Shown in pieces: positions 44,427 through 55,950 of a stretch of DNA of 64,000 bases. The stretch comes from Apricaphanius iberus. Taxonomy: Eukaryota > Chordata > Actinopteri > Cyprinodontiformes > Aphaniidae. The stretch lies in NCBI GenBank assembly GCA_028564705.1, contig JAPXFQ010001135.1, positions 372,001 to 436,000 of the forward strand, in the 5' to 3' direction. Each line of letters starts with the position of its first letter. Within the stretch, counting starts at the first letter, position 1. The position numbers and the translations under genes are program-made. The notes under the pieces were generated by a model that worked only from the letters and a program-made list of their open reading frames with translations, had not been told where the DNA came from and did not search any database.

Positions 44427-45921
44427 CAGAGTTGGAGAGTAACGGAATACATGTACCCGCGGTACGTATTTAGAATAATAATTATGAGCAATTGTATTCC
44501 ATTACAGTTACTCATTTTAAACATGGTATTCAGAATACCATTTGAATACTTGTGTGTTTTCCACTTTCCACTTGAAAGAAGAAATATATATCGATTTTGG
44601 AAAATGTGTGTCTCCGCATTGTGTAGACTATCCCATAATACCCCTAAACAACATGCCGCCGAAACCAAGGATATCCTATGGCCAAAACACTCATGACTAT
44701 CAAACACCAGCGTAAACGTGAGTTGCCAGGTATGGAGGCTGAGGGGGTTGGAGCCACAACCGCAGCCAAATAAACCTACTAGCAGTGAAGGAAATTATGC
44801 ATTCAATGCGCTCTCTCGCAGTTCTTTTATTTTTCAAGTGATACTAGATTTCATTCGAGCATTCCTGACAAAAGTGAGACTAAAGCCATGGTGGTTAAAA
44901 CGGGGGAAAAGATAAAATCTGGCAACACTAGTCATAGAGTCGCACTGCTCGTGCTTCTGATGTCAAACTGCGAAGTATGTTGTCAAACTCCAGTGATTGC
45001 TGGAGGAGCTGTAATTCAGTATCAATGAATGAAGCAGCATATTCGTATGACCACCTAAAATATTTTTCGCAAAGGTTAGTGATGGTCTTTGTGGGAAAAT
45101 TCTTACATTTTTCTGTAAACTTTTGCTGGTCTAGAGAAGCTACGCCGCAGATCGACAATGTCAACAGCAAACTTGAAACATAAAGCGTCTGGCTGGCCAG
45201 CCTTTCAAGGTATGTGTCACTAAAGAATTAAGACACTGCAACGATGTACAAAAACAAAACAAAATCCTCTACCACTAGTAGTAGTGGTAGAGGTTTTTTA
45301 TTTTTTTTTCCATTATTTGACAGGGCCTATATCATGTAAGTTAGATCATTTCTCTCAGTTACAGTGTCTGTGTTGAATGTGTCCGACATAATGTTAGCTT
45401 GATTATATGTTGTTGTGATGGGTTTCCCAAAAATTATGGCAACAAGGATGAAAGCTTTCCATTTGGAGTGCAATGAGTGTCAGTTTACAGAAAGTTGCAA
45501 ATAGCCTAATTGGCTGTGGCTGCAAAACAGCTAAACTTAATTACAAATTAACAAATGTAAAATCTAATAAAATCTAAAGAGATATTACTGCTAAAAAACT
45601 GTTTGTTCGGTTTTTGGTCACTGAGAGGTAAAAGTGTTGTGCCAAAAATAATCAAAATGCTTTTTATTTTTTATTTTTTTACCAGTCAGTACCTAATGTT
45701 TAGCATTAATATGCCCTCTGTTTTCCTGCAGGAGTAGCTACCAGCACTTTTTGTGACATTTAATTGACTTAAATGCTGTTTTTAAGGGGAAGTATTCCAA
45801 TTATTTAGAATACAGTACAAGGATTCAGCAAAGTAACGGAATACGTAACAGAATGCATTTTAAAGCAGGTATTCAGTATTCTGTAACTAAATACATTTAC
45901 AAAGTATTCTCCCCAACACTG
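44427..45921. mobile_element. hAT-like DNA transposon with perfect 8-bp target duplication
   Basis: The element begins CAGAGTTGGAGAG and ends CTCCCCAACACTG, inverted repeats matching at most of the first 14 positions. It is flanked by TTTATACA at 44419-44426 and again at 45922-45929, a perfect 8-bp duplication as made by hAT transposases. The word AGTAACGGAATAC occurs near the left end (44438) and again as a direct copy near the right end (45835). No transposase frame survives: several 65-100-codon frames on both strands show no hAT domain. The 1,495-bp length and lack of coding suggest a non-autonomous or heavily decayed copy. Confidence 0.85.
45266..45293. repeat. Perfect 12-bp hairpin inside the hAT-like element
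   Basis: CCTCTACCACTA at 45266-45277 and TAGTGGTAGAGG at 45282-45293 are exact reverse complements around a 4-base loop, followed by a T run. In bacteria this would look like a terminator; here it is just a strong cruciform or hairpin-forming site. Confidence 0.9.
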
Positions 45922-45929
45922 TTTATACA

Positions 45930-48690
45930 ACAGTCAAAAGGAAAAATACTTTTTTCTATCATTATTGTGAGTACTTTACTCCCCTCCCCTGCCTGTCACT
46001 GATTCCAAGGAATGTTTATGAAAGAAGTCAGATCCTAAAATTCCCACCTGCCTATGCAGACACTTGCATCAAACATTCCTAACTGGATTTTTGGGGTTAC
46101 TCATCACTCAATACTTTTTTGATGTTGACATTTTTAGTTTAGGTTTAGGGTTTTTCAGGGCTATGGTGCTAAATTTCTAATCAGCTCATTAGAGTTTACT
46201 CTGTTGTTCTATTTTGTCTCTGTCTCTTGGCTTTAAAATGTTATAGTGCAGCCTGGTTACAAGTCAACACAACAATGAAATCCACATTTTCCAGCCATTT
46301 GCCTTAAGATTTTGATCATGAGTCTTAAAATTTGTCTCAATAATTCATTTTAAAAAGCATTCGTTAAGCTAATAGGATAGAGGTAGAAGGGAGGGAATAG
46401 TAACGGCGGGGAGGGAGAAATGAATCCAGACAGTATCACAGACTAATGTAAGATAAAAGAAACGTCACAACAATACTTTTGAGGCCATTTTGGAAATAAG
46501 ATACAAGAGAGGCTCAAAGCCTGAACTGTGTATTGGGGCTTAAATAATAAATTCATAAGTTATCAGCAGAACCTGTTGCATTAATAAAGACAGACAGACA
46601 TGTGTCCTCTGTATCTTTATGTCCTCTCCTAAGCAATTTTAAGGGAAGTCTATGATTCCCATTGTGACTGAGCTTAGCATAACTATTTAACTCATTATTG
46701 TTTTAGTTCGATTTCTTTATAATTTGTTCTTGTCATAATTATAAGATAATTTAGCTTTAATAATGCCTTCCTTTACAGTAAATTTTCATTTGTATCCCTT
46801 TAATCAAAAACATGCAGAACTAGAGACATAACTAGGTCTAAAAACCAACTGAAAAAAGCAAATTGTCATGAGTAAAAATGGAAAATAAATATGCAGTAAA
46901 TTACAGGTATTCTTGTTTCATTTGTGTTACCAGAGTAAACGGTGTGGAGCAAAACTGTGGAGGGACCTCAGGAGGCAGAACACAATAATGAAAAGTTTGA
47001 TTATGCAAGTTTCACTCTGTTTCCAACAGTAATTCATACCAGGAATTCAATTCTGCATAGAGTTCTCCTAATTTCTACTTTAATTAAACAATACTCTATA
47101 AATGGTACTTTCAATGACCAAATGTTGCCCAGCGAAGGTCCCCAGCTGTCAAGCCTGGTATGAAGTTTGTCTCAGGGGAGCTCAAACAGAGTCTGACATG
47201 CAGAAATGACAGCTGATGCCTTAAAAAAACGTAATTAACTTTTCAATTAGGTGGAATCTAACATTGCTCTTGTGTCTGCTTTGAAACAACCACACTGCTG
47301 TTCAGAGAGAGAAAACACTTGTGGAAAAAAGATACACTTCAAAGGCTTTGAAAACCTGAATTAAGGTTTGCAATGTGAGGATGTACAACTAAAGCGGCGC
47401 GAGTTGGTTTTAAAGTTACACATCCTGGATTATATATTTATTTTAAACATCCAACCTATCTCTCCTCAAACCTGGAAATATATCTAAAACATTGTGGTAA
47501 TTAAGCGACATGACTCACCGCAGCTGTTGTTGGAAATAGTAAGTATGTTAGCTTGTTATTTTAGGTCAGATTACAGGACAATTTTACTAACTTCCCAAAG
47601 CCTTTGTAAGTTTACGGTAAGCAACTTGGCCTGTGACCCTCCGAATACAAGACAATCACCCCATAGTCAACCCAGCGACTTGACTTGGACTTGAACACTA
47701 AAGACACAAGAGTGATTTGAACTTGAGAGATGGTTGACTACAGCCCTGTTTCATACAATGTATATTTTACCCAAGTAAGAAAACAATAGATATGTGAAAA
47801 ATAATTATTAATAATAATTTCCCAGATTTTTTATAGGTGGAAAGGCGTCTTGATTTGTATTTGCATACGATGCATAGGAACTGACAGTTGTTTGTATAAT
47901 TCATTAAGTACATAAAAGAATCAAATACTTCGACATAGATCTGTGGTCACTAAAATGACTTTCAAAAGAATAATTTTAGTCATCCTGTTTCATGTGTTTC
48001 CTCAAGTTAAAAAATTATTTTTTTTTAACCATGAACCTTTCCACTTTTAGTAGTGTATAAATGTTTTATGTTGTGAAGGGTTAAGAGCATGTGTTTAATG
48101 CTGAAAAGCAGAAATTATATTTGTTGTGTAATAAATCCCCAGGATAAACCCTCATAATGTGGTCTACCCCAAACATGCATGGGAATCTTTTTTCCATGTC
48201 ATTGGTAAGAAACAGTTAAAGGCAAACCCATAGCTATTTATAACTCTGGCATGTTTCAGTATGTTTTTATTCAGATTGGCAGCAAGACCTTTATTGACAT
48301 TACAAAACCAAATCTTTGTAAATACTGAGCTCCTACTTAGTTTTTTTTCCCCCACAGATACATTTTATAATTTATTTTTTGCAATGAGACCCAAACGTTT
48401 AAAAGGTTGGGAGCTCTTAATGCCATCCTCCCAATTTTTACCTTGAAGATTATCCAACAAATTTGAGTCAGGACTGTTTAGACGTTCCAAAATGTACATT
48501 TTTCCTCCATTCAGAAGAAACATTTTGGTCAGATTACGAGATTACAGTGAACTGTAAACTGTGATTGCAGTTTAGCATTCACAGATTCATCTATTTGCTG
48601 TTTTTTTTCTGAGGAACACAACCCCAACGTATTCACAGATTTATTTATTTATCTATTTATTTATCTTTTGGCAAACGCATCCAAAACATT
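45930..48690. other. AT-rich non-coding sequence, one possible regulatory block
   Basis: No gene is recognised. 47.13-47.33 kb is more complex, with AACGTAATTAACTTTTCAATT (two homeodomain-type cores) and CCCAGCTGTCAAGCC, and may be regulatory. The rest is AT-rich with homopolymers and a (TTTA)n/(ATTT)n tract near 48638-48664. Confidence 0.4.
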
Positions 48691-48699
48691 CAAAAGGAA

Positions 48700-48955
48700 T
48701 TGTAGCTTGGAAGCTGAAATACCTACGTGCAATGCCACTTGACACTCAGTTGCATTGCATGGCTGCCAATTGAGAAGCGCCATATATTTTCCTCCCCTAG
48801 AGTGGAAATAAATAGAGGGAACCTTCTGAGGCATTGCTATGACAGTTTCCGCTGTACATATTAATACACATGGGAAGCCTAAGTCTCCTCCCCTTCCTGT
48901 CCGACCATAAAAGTTATTTTCTGGTCCGCTTTGTCTTACATCCTGAATCAAACAT
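48700..48955. promoter_or_regulatory. Candidate conserved non-coding element
   Basis: A unique block contains GTGCAATGCCACTTGACACT, CAGTTGCATTGCATGGCTGC, CCAATTGAGAAGCGCCATAT, AAATAAATAGAGGGAACC and GTACATATTAATACACATGG. It has C/EBP- or POU-like GCATTGCAT and TTGCATTGC words and an AT-rich homeodomain core. A 96-codon minus frame spans it, but the product resembles nothing I know. Confidence 0.3.
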
Positions 48956-49143
48956 GTGTTGTTCCTCAGTTTAAATGATAACCAATGATGTGTGTTGTGA
49001 CTGTGTTTGTCAAGTGACTTGGTATTTATTTGATTTAAAAAAACTTGTAATCTAAAAATGTTTACAAATCAGCAGTCGCATATATGACGTCCGGGGCTAT
49101 TACTAGCAAGCACTTGAAATCCTCACCGAGACCTTCTAGAGCA

Positions 49144-49432
49144 GCAATGTCAAACTAATTTCTATTTTGGGCCACATCAAGCTGGTGAATATCCTTGTGG
49201 CAGAAAGCATTGCTAAAACTATAACAAATCCCTAAAATCCGCCTCAGCATTCCAAAAGTACGTTAAAATTGTAATAATACTGAACATCTTTACACAATGA
49301 TGTGAATTAGAACTGCTGAAATAAACCCTGATTTTATTTTACTCATTAAACTGCAATAGCGGGCAAAAAAATGGAGCTTACATTTTCTATCCATATGGTC
49401 CGCTAGAGTTTAGTAACTTAGTTTGACACCTG
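49144..49432. mobile_element. Decayed MITE, possibly hAT-type
   Basis: CAGCAATGTCAAACTAA at the left and TTAGTTTGACACCTG at the right form imperfect inverted repeats around the GTCAAACT core, which is typical of a fish hAT-derived repeat. The interior includes GGGCCACATCAAGC and ATGGTCCGCTAGAG. The 8-bp duplication expected for hAT is not preserved. Confidence 0.5.
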
Positions 49433-49838
49433 TAATCTCTCATATGCTGGCTCTCACTCCACTAACTCTTTCTCCCCCAGCATAGCAGCCATTTTACACA
49501 TGACCAGATTTTTAGCGGATTTTTTCTCAACAGTTAATGCTCATTCCTTTGTCCTGTAGGAAGGAGGCGAAACATGGCAATTCTTCTCCTTCTTTTTCAG
49601 TTGTTGTCTGATAAGTGTTGTAACAGAAAACCTAAAGTAACTTTTGTCGCCGCTCGAAAGTTTTATCTACATCAAAATGTGTCTTTAAAATTCACGGACA
49701 TCATATGTTAGATCCATGGCGCATTTCAAATGGGATCAGAAAATAACTTTAATTGCTCCGTTGACTCTCATTAATTTTTTGGGCTGTAGGGAATCCATGG
49801 ACAGGAAGTGGAATGGCGTAACTTTGGCTCCCTTTAGG

Positions 49839-50821
49839 GTAAGGGAGACCACGGACAATTTTAACACCTTGAATCAGAAACAAGCTGGAGAGAGGAGGCA
49901 CTCGTGCTCAGTTACAATGTCTTCTTGCTAGCAAAGACAGGGTTACAGTACATTTAAACCCTCCTGACAAAGTTCACACTAAAAGTGTTTTGTTTTTCGA
50001 GGAAAAAATTAACTTTTTGTATTGGATGCAAAATGTCTAGGAAACAAAACAAGTATTAGAATCACTGTTTTGTCAGCTAAAAAAAAGAAATGACTACCAT
50101 CGGTTGGACTAGCAGTCAATCTAGCTAAGGTGTGGTGAAAACATGGCTGGTGATACAGAGAAGGTTGTAATGCCTTGTTACAACTGTCTCTGAACCAGGT
50201 AGTCTGTGATTTTAATCATCACATTCAACACATCAACACAAATCATTTAATGTGTATGAAAATACCTTGATTAAAGGAATGTTCTATATATTTACTATAA
50301 CTTTGGTTTTTTTATGCTGCTTTAACACTGACATTTCTACATTGCTGGACAACAAAGGAATATCTTGTTTTATGTCCACTTTCCCTGCATTTTTGCTTCC
50401 CTCCCATCAGCAGCTGCTTCATCATAATGGTCTTCCCCTAAGACTGTGGTTAATTGTTAGTTGTTTCACAAAAGTTGCTTTGATGGGTATTTGTTTGTGT
50501 TTTTTTGTAGTTCGACAACTTTCGCCTTTTTTTGTCATGTAGTGTAAAAGAACAATAACGTGAATGATAATCTTTTTTCCTTTTGAGCATTTCTTTGATT
50601 CACTGTGTATATATTTTATGTATATTTAAATATGTTACAACAGTCCGTGGCATGTGTTACAACCTTCCCTGTGCACTGCCATGGTTGTAACAGTAGAATG
50701 AATGATTTAAATCAATTTTGCAACTTGTACATATTTTCATAAAACCCCAATACGTGTATTATATATTTTAATTTATGGGAAGAATCTTAAAAAGTGTTAC
50801 AACTATCCCTGGTCTCCCCTA
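49839..50821. mobile_element. Unclassified DNA element with subterminal GTTACAAC repeats
   Basis: The left end TAAGGGAGACCACGGACAAT (continuing TTTAACACCTT) and the reverse complement of the right end TAGGGGAGACCAGGGATAGT (continuing TGTAACACTTT) match over about 30 bases. The word TGTTACAAC or its complement recurs inside near 50168, 50180, 50634, 50655, 50683 and 50795, often followed by TCCCTG. Repeated subterminal words around inverted ends are typical transposase-binding arrays. There is no transposase frame (the longest frame, 96 codons at 50252-50542, is hydrophobic and unassigned). The superfamily is not clear. Confidence 0.65.
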
Positions 50822-50905
50822 TATTTAGAGTTTGAACCTTTAAAATAGGCATATGAGCAACTTTTTGGGGGGAATAATACTCTTTTGAGTAGATTTACTA
50901 CACCT

Positions 50906-51465
50906 TACTTTACTTTTACTTGTGTAATATTATTAGAAAATAGCAATGCTCTTACTTACATTTCTGGATACTCTACCAAACACGAGAAACCTATTGAATT
51001 GGAAAATAAGCACGTTATCCAAAAAGTGGATGAGATTTTTTTTTTAAAGATTTTTTTTTTCTAATTGCTGAGCTTGTTGTGCAGTAAACCCGATACATTG
51101 TCAATGAAAGTAGCTACTTTCCCCTGATGTAAATATATACATTACCTCCCCAAAGTATTAGTCATAATTTTATTAAAGGAAATAAATTGTTTAATTGCAT
51201 GTTTCTCATACTTGAATTTGTATTTTGTAAATGTTATTTGTATAATTATATCTTTAAGATTCCAAAATCTTCACATAATATTCTTGTCTAACTAGTGATA
51301 TAATTTCAAATATTACATCAGATGTTGTGATTAAGTTGTTACCCAGTACTTAAATACAGGAGCTTGTAATCAAATACTTTTCTAGTCCTATTTGAGTAAT
51401 TTTTGTGGACGGCTACTTTTTACTTTTACTTGTAGTCAAATTTTTGGCCACTCTACCAAACTATG
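50906..51465. repeat. Pair of direct TACTTTTACTTG repeats
   Basis: TTACTTTTACTTGTGTAAT near 50911 and TTACTTTTACTTGTAGTCAA near 51420 are each followed by a version of CACTCTACCAAAC (50972 and 51451). This TACTTTTACTTG word belongs to a common fish repeat. The pair could mark a deleted or partially duplicated element. Confidence 0.45.
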
Positions 51466-52050
51466 TTGAGGACTTTAGCTATTCACAGGTGACTGTGCCC
51501 CCTTACCCCTGAAAATAACAGGGATCCACTGTAATTTTAATCTAAATCTGCCAGGGATTTGAATGATTTTGGGCTTAACTTTAAACATAACGCTCAAACT
51601 GTATGAAAATGCTTTGACGGTGCAAAGCATGATCAAGAAAAAAAAAGTTTATTTAAAAGAAGAGAGCTAAAACTTTTTTGGCTGCATCTCTTGGGCACCA
51701 CATAATATTGAACACAAGGAAATTTTTATGCTTTAAAAATAGAACAGTGTTACAAGGAGAATTAAGAAAAGGCATTTTAACCAAACAGCAATGTTTTTAG
51801 ACTATGAGAGGAAGCTGGAGTACCTGGAGAGAAGGTTCATGCAGCAATACTCCAGGTTCAGATCCGAAACCAGGAACCTTCATGCGCAAGGCAATGGTGG
51901 TACCAAATGATAAACATTGTAATACTGAATTTAGTTAAGCACTTTTAATTAATTTAAGGTATTAATAATAACTTGACAGAAAAAGTGTCCCTTTAAAAAA
52001 AACTTCAACAAAAAGCGATCTGAAGAAAAGTGGTTCAGAAAATCTGATGC
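51466..52050. other. AT-rich non-coding sequence
   Basis: No gene or bounded repeat. 51.80-51.90 kb is a less AT-rich patch (GAGGAAGCTGGAGTACCTGG) that could be a decayed coding fragment, but it is too short to assign. Confidence 0.4.
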
Positions 52051-52059
52051 CTATCTCCT

Positions 52060-52410
52060 TACAGCCATGCTTTGATTCAGCGCTACACTTTCCATTAATG
52101 CACCTTCACTCCGTTTTCAGGCCAATATCAGGGCGCGACGGCGTCTAACAGAAGTGCTCATGTGCACTGATGTGAGGACAATGTGCAGTCGTGGAGCCAC
52201 TCATTAGCCCGTGTCTGCCTTACACCTGGGGTTCATCCAGAGCACAGGTCAGGGGGCTCGGGATTTGTGCGATAATTATCGACAAGCAGATGTTATAAAA
52301 TCATTTATGATAATGCAATCATAAATAATGGGCTTTTTGCAGCCGGCCAGATGAGTGGAGGAGGAAGTTTACACGAGAGGGAGAGAAATTTTACACCAAG
52401 CTGTTTTGAG
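52060..52410. promoter_or_regulatory. Candidate conserved non-coding element
   Basis: A unique GC-balanced block includes CTTTCCATTAATGCACCTTC, ATCAGGGCGCGACGGCGTCT, GTGCGATAATTATCGACAAG, TTATAAAATCATTTATGATA and ATAAATAATGGGC. The palindrome CGATAATTATCG and repeated ATAA/TTAT Hox-like cores are notable. No open frame or repeat similarity. Confidence 0.4.
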
Positions 52411-53415
52411 TGCATTGAAAAATATGTATGGAAGAAGAGCAGCTGCTTGCTGCATGAGCACAGATAAAAACATCTTCATATCAGTGAGATAAAGGCATAA
52501 AGCTGCTTTAATTTGCTTTGTTTTCAGTAAGTTTATCAAAATCACTGCACATTCAGCACAGATATTTGGATCTAAATTAGGAAGTGAGCGTGATGTTCAG
52601 CAGCGTTTTCCGAGAGTCCCACATTGGTTGTGCGTTTTTAAATATTTCCATGTGTTGCTGCGTTTGATAACAATGCTGCCATTTCAATATAAAAATAACC
52701 TTCATCTCCAATGCAATGAGGCTCCTCACAGATGAAATATTAGGGACTAAAAGAGGAGGTATGGGTTTGGGGGGGGGGTGTCTTTACATATATTGTCATT
52801 TGCTATAAGACACCCTATCTGTCTCTCGAAATGTGTCAGGAATTACCACCAATTCCAAAAACATGCATTAGCCCCCACCTAAGGTGCAATACTTCCTTTT
52901 TCAGTGGGCAAATATCGCAGCAAAACATGGCTGTGCGCGGCAGCTAACCTGGCAGCTGGCGTAGAATAACCCTGCGCAGGAAGAAAGCAACCATGTTATC
53001 ATGCACACACATGTGGTCTGGGTAAAGATTAAGCTGTATTCATCCCTGGCTGCTTCGCTCTCTCCTGCCTCAGTCCATCACAAGATATGGCAGCCGTTCA
53101 GCTAGGAAGCCAGGAGAGGTGCCACGGATTTCACGGCGTTCCCAAATCAGGCCGTCTGGAGACTCGGGCGAGGCGCTCTGCATCTCGCTTGGCTTTCCCA
53201 CAGATCATAGAGCTCTGGGTTTGGAATTGCTGCTGTTAACAGAAGCTCCCTCACCCACTCTGATACACACACACATACATACACACACACACTTAGCCTG
53301 AATACAATCCCCTGTTGTGTGTACGGAATTGGGAATCATCTGCTGATTCATCCTTTCTGAGGAGTATTGTTTAACAGTATGTTAATATTTTCAAGGAGTT
53401 TTTGTTGTTTGTTTT
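52411..53415. other. Unique non-coding sequence
   Basis: No gene is recognised. A poly-G run lies at 52771-52779 and a (CA)n tract at 53262-53292. 53.05-53.25 kb is GC-rich with a 60-codon frame but no domain. Confidence 0.4.
53262..53292. repeat. (CA)n microsatellite
   Basis: CA units with two TA interruptions. Confidence 0.9.
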
Positions 53416-53419
53416 TAGG

Positions 53420-54000
53420 GGAGTGGATTTACGTGAATGAAAAACAGAACGCAAGAATGAAAATGATTATTTAGCATGGAGAAGTGAGGGATCATTGCAT
53501 GTCCCTGCTGAGATGTACATTATCACTGAAAAGGGGGCTTGGAGTGGCCTTGACTTGGGAGGGAGGCTTACACCCTGAGAGCTACTTAGTGGCCTCTCAA
53601 TACTAAGCTGCTAATAATTCCTGCAGTTTCCTTAAAAAAGACGGAACAAAAGGGGGAACAAAGTGATGAATGCAGAGGGGGAGGCCTCCATATTTCTCAT
53701 AAATGGATGGGAAAGGAGCGGAAGAAAGGTCAAGAACAGTGACAAAGAAAATCTCAGTGCAAGAGCTGCAAACACAATGGAAATAAATAATTAAGCACAA
53801 TTAACACTCGCCAAGTATAAAAAGCTGCGGCTCATAATTATTTTTGAAACCTTCTGATTTTATCTGACTCTGCAGCTGCAGAGAGTTAGAATAACACTCA
53901 ATTATGATCATTTCTGAGAGCTGTAAATTTATCTGACCACCCAATACGCAACCCTATAAGAATAGCCATCGTAAAAGCTAGATATCTGAAGCTTTATTTC
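53420..54000. promoter_or_regulatory. Candidate conserved non-coding element, long
   Basis: About 580 bases of unique sequence are dense in AT-core motifs set in GC-balanced DNA: AATGATTATTTAGCATGG, ATCATTGCATGTCCCTGC, CTAAGCTGCTAATAATTCCT, AATAAATAATTAAGCACAAT, GGCTCATAATTATTTTTG and ACTCAATTATGATCATTTC. No repeat similarity. The overlapping frames are short. It is among the longest repeat-free complex blocks in the window and a good candidate enhancer. Confidence 0.4.
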
Positions 54001-55105
54001 ACTTTCAAAAGAAAAGCTGCAACTCAACTAAAATCAAAGCAGGAATTAATTCCATCTTCTTATTTAATGTGTGATGAAAGACAGGAAACAAAAATACTGA
54101 GCTCCCCAAAGTGACAACAGTGGTGTAAATGTGGCTGAAAATTTGATCATTTGCACCAGCTGTTATGTGGTAAAAATCACCTTCTCCTCGTTGTTGGTGT
54201 TTGTCAGAAAAACTGCAGACTGGTTTGCACTTTGCATGCAAACCTCAGGTTGCTGGAGCAGAAGGAATAACATTTATTGGGATGGTTATGTCTCATTGTG
54301 CGCTCTGAAACTTTTTAATGGAGGTGAATAAAGACAAAAGGCAATCTGCGTCGCCTTGAGGGAGCTCAGAAGTGAAGCCAGGTAATGACAACGGCGTATC
54401 CAGGCAGAAACAATTAGCTGAATATTCAAGGTGATGCCCGAGCCATTTGTGCTGGGCTTCCTACATCCTCGCTTCAGCAAACACAGATGAAGGGGGGGGG
54501 TCTGCAGAGCTTCAACGGCAAATCCAAAGTGCTTTCCCTATGTCTGATTTTTTTCTCCTTCTCAAAAAGCCACTGGTGCAGTGTATTAGTCATAATTTAT
54601 GTTTATCATCTCTTGTACCCTGACTGACTTCGACAAACCGTTTAACGCTCCGAGTATATGTGCATATGGCTGCTTTAATAGTTATTCTGCATGGAGGAGC
54701 ACTTTAAAGACTCTAAATCACTTCTTTGTACAAACACTAATGAATTATGTCACCACAAGTGCAACTCAAAAGTGCAAGCGAACCGTTGGTAATCATTGGG
54801 AGTCTCTGGGATTTTAATTATCAGGAGTGGGCTCCTTCAAAGTGTAACTAAGAGGCTTCAGATGGACGGCAGCAGTGGCGGCGGCAGGAAGAATCAGAAG
54901 AAATTACTTTGGACCTGATAACAGCGTTTAGTATGGTGGTTTTTGTGGTAAAACTTTGTTTTTTTGATGAAAATTAATATCTAACTTTGGAAAATGTAAA
55001 TATCACGTTAAAAAACAAATTAAAAAGCTAAAATACAAAACAAGAAATGGGTGCAAAAGTTAGAATTTCCTTTAAATATTCTCTATACACACAAGCTACA
55101 AAATA
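54001..55105. other. Unique non-coding sequence, possibly regulatory in part
   Basis: No gene is recognised. 54.3-54.6 kb (CAGAAACAATTAGCTGAATA; AGTCATAATTTATGTTTATC) continues the complex, motif-rich character of the preceding block. The rest is AT-rich. Confidence 0.4.
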
Positions 55106-55109
55106 CACA

Positions 55110-55745
55110 TAACTGTAGAATTATATTCAGGTATATGATCAACCAATTATACCAAACAGGTACTAATGATCTTCAGTGTCATATGCAGGTATAACACAGT
55201 TATTAAGTGAAACAGAAAGAGCTGTGTAGGAGGCTTTAAACTGGGAAATTCTAAGGAATTTCTAAGGAATTCTAAGGAATTCTAAGGAACCAGCTAAGGA
55301 AACTTAGTGTAGCAGATGAACGACACGTCAAGCTTATCACCCTTCATAATCAGAAGATGTCCAGCGGTGCCATCAGCTCACAACGGGCAGAAACCAGTGG
55401 GGACCCAGGTACACCCACGGTCCTGAAAAGTCTGGCCGGATGGGGGACCTCATGGAAGAAAAAAGCCATACCTCTGGTGTGGAAAAAAAGCCAAGCAACT
55501 CCAGTATGCACAAAAACATAAGAACTGGGGTGCACGGAAAAGGCAGCTCTTGACTGAAGACAGTTTATTCAACCAAGGGCTGAAGCGTGGTGGAGCATGG
55601 TGGAAGTTCCTTGAACATTTGGGCCTGCATTTCTGTAAATGGAGTTGGATATTTGGTCAGGATTAAAGGTGTTCTCAATGCTAAGAAATACATCAAGATA
55701 CGTATCCATCATGCAGTGCTATCAGGGAGATACAAGATACTTGCT
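55110..55745 (+). mobile_element. Tc1-like copy, same family as 12.9-14.5 kb, 3'-truncated
   Basis: GATCAACCAATTATACCAAA near 55138 and the following 600 bases match the 5' half of the Tc1 element at 13-14.5 kb in reverse orientation. AACGACACGTCAAGCTTATC, CCATCAGCTCACAACGGGCA and GTTGGATATTTGGTCAGGAT are parts of its transposase gene. Frames are broken throughout. Part of the helix-turn-helix region is replaced by a short CTAAGGAATT array, and the copy stops in the catalytic domain near 55745. No terminal repeat is seen. Confidence 0.8.
55249..55292. repeat. TTCTAAGGAA tandem array inside the Tc1 copy
   Basis: Four to five units of 10-11 bases lie where the related copy carries the start of the transposase gene. 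The array therefore grew after or during decay of the element. Confidence 0.85.
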
Positions 55746-55747
55746 GT

Positions 55748-55950
55748 CTTCTCTGACTGTAAAACTTTAATTTATCCATGTAAATAGCTGCCAATTTTAT
55801 TTGAGTTTGAAGGAGTCGATGTTGAAACGGGTGTTATTCTGGGATGGCACCCTCTCTTGTCCACGGTGATCTAAAGCTAGCTTCACTGTGCAAAGTGATA
55901 CTGGTGTTCCAGGGGCTTCCAACAGTTAGCGTCAGGCTTGAGTCTCTTTT
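55748..55950 (-). mobile_element. Fragment of the second Tc1/mariner family
   Basis: CTGGGATGGCACCCTCTCTT, TCCACGGTGATCTAAAG and GTGATACTGGTGTTCCAG match the antisense of a fish Tc1/mariner transposase gene, the same family as 14490-14757. It directly abuts the 3' break of the preceding Tc1 copy. No frame is open. Confidence 0.65.
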
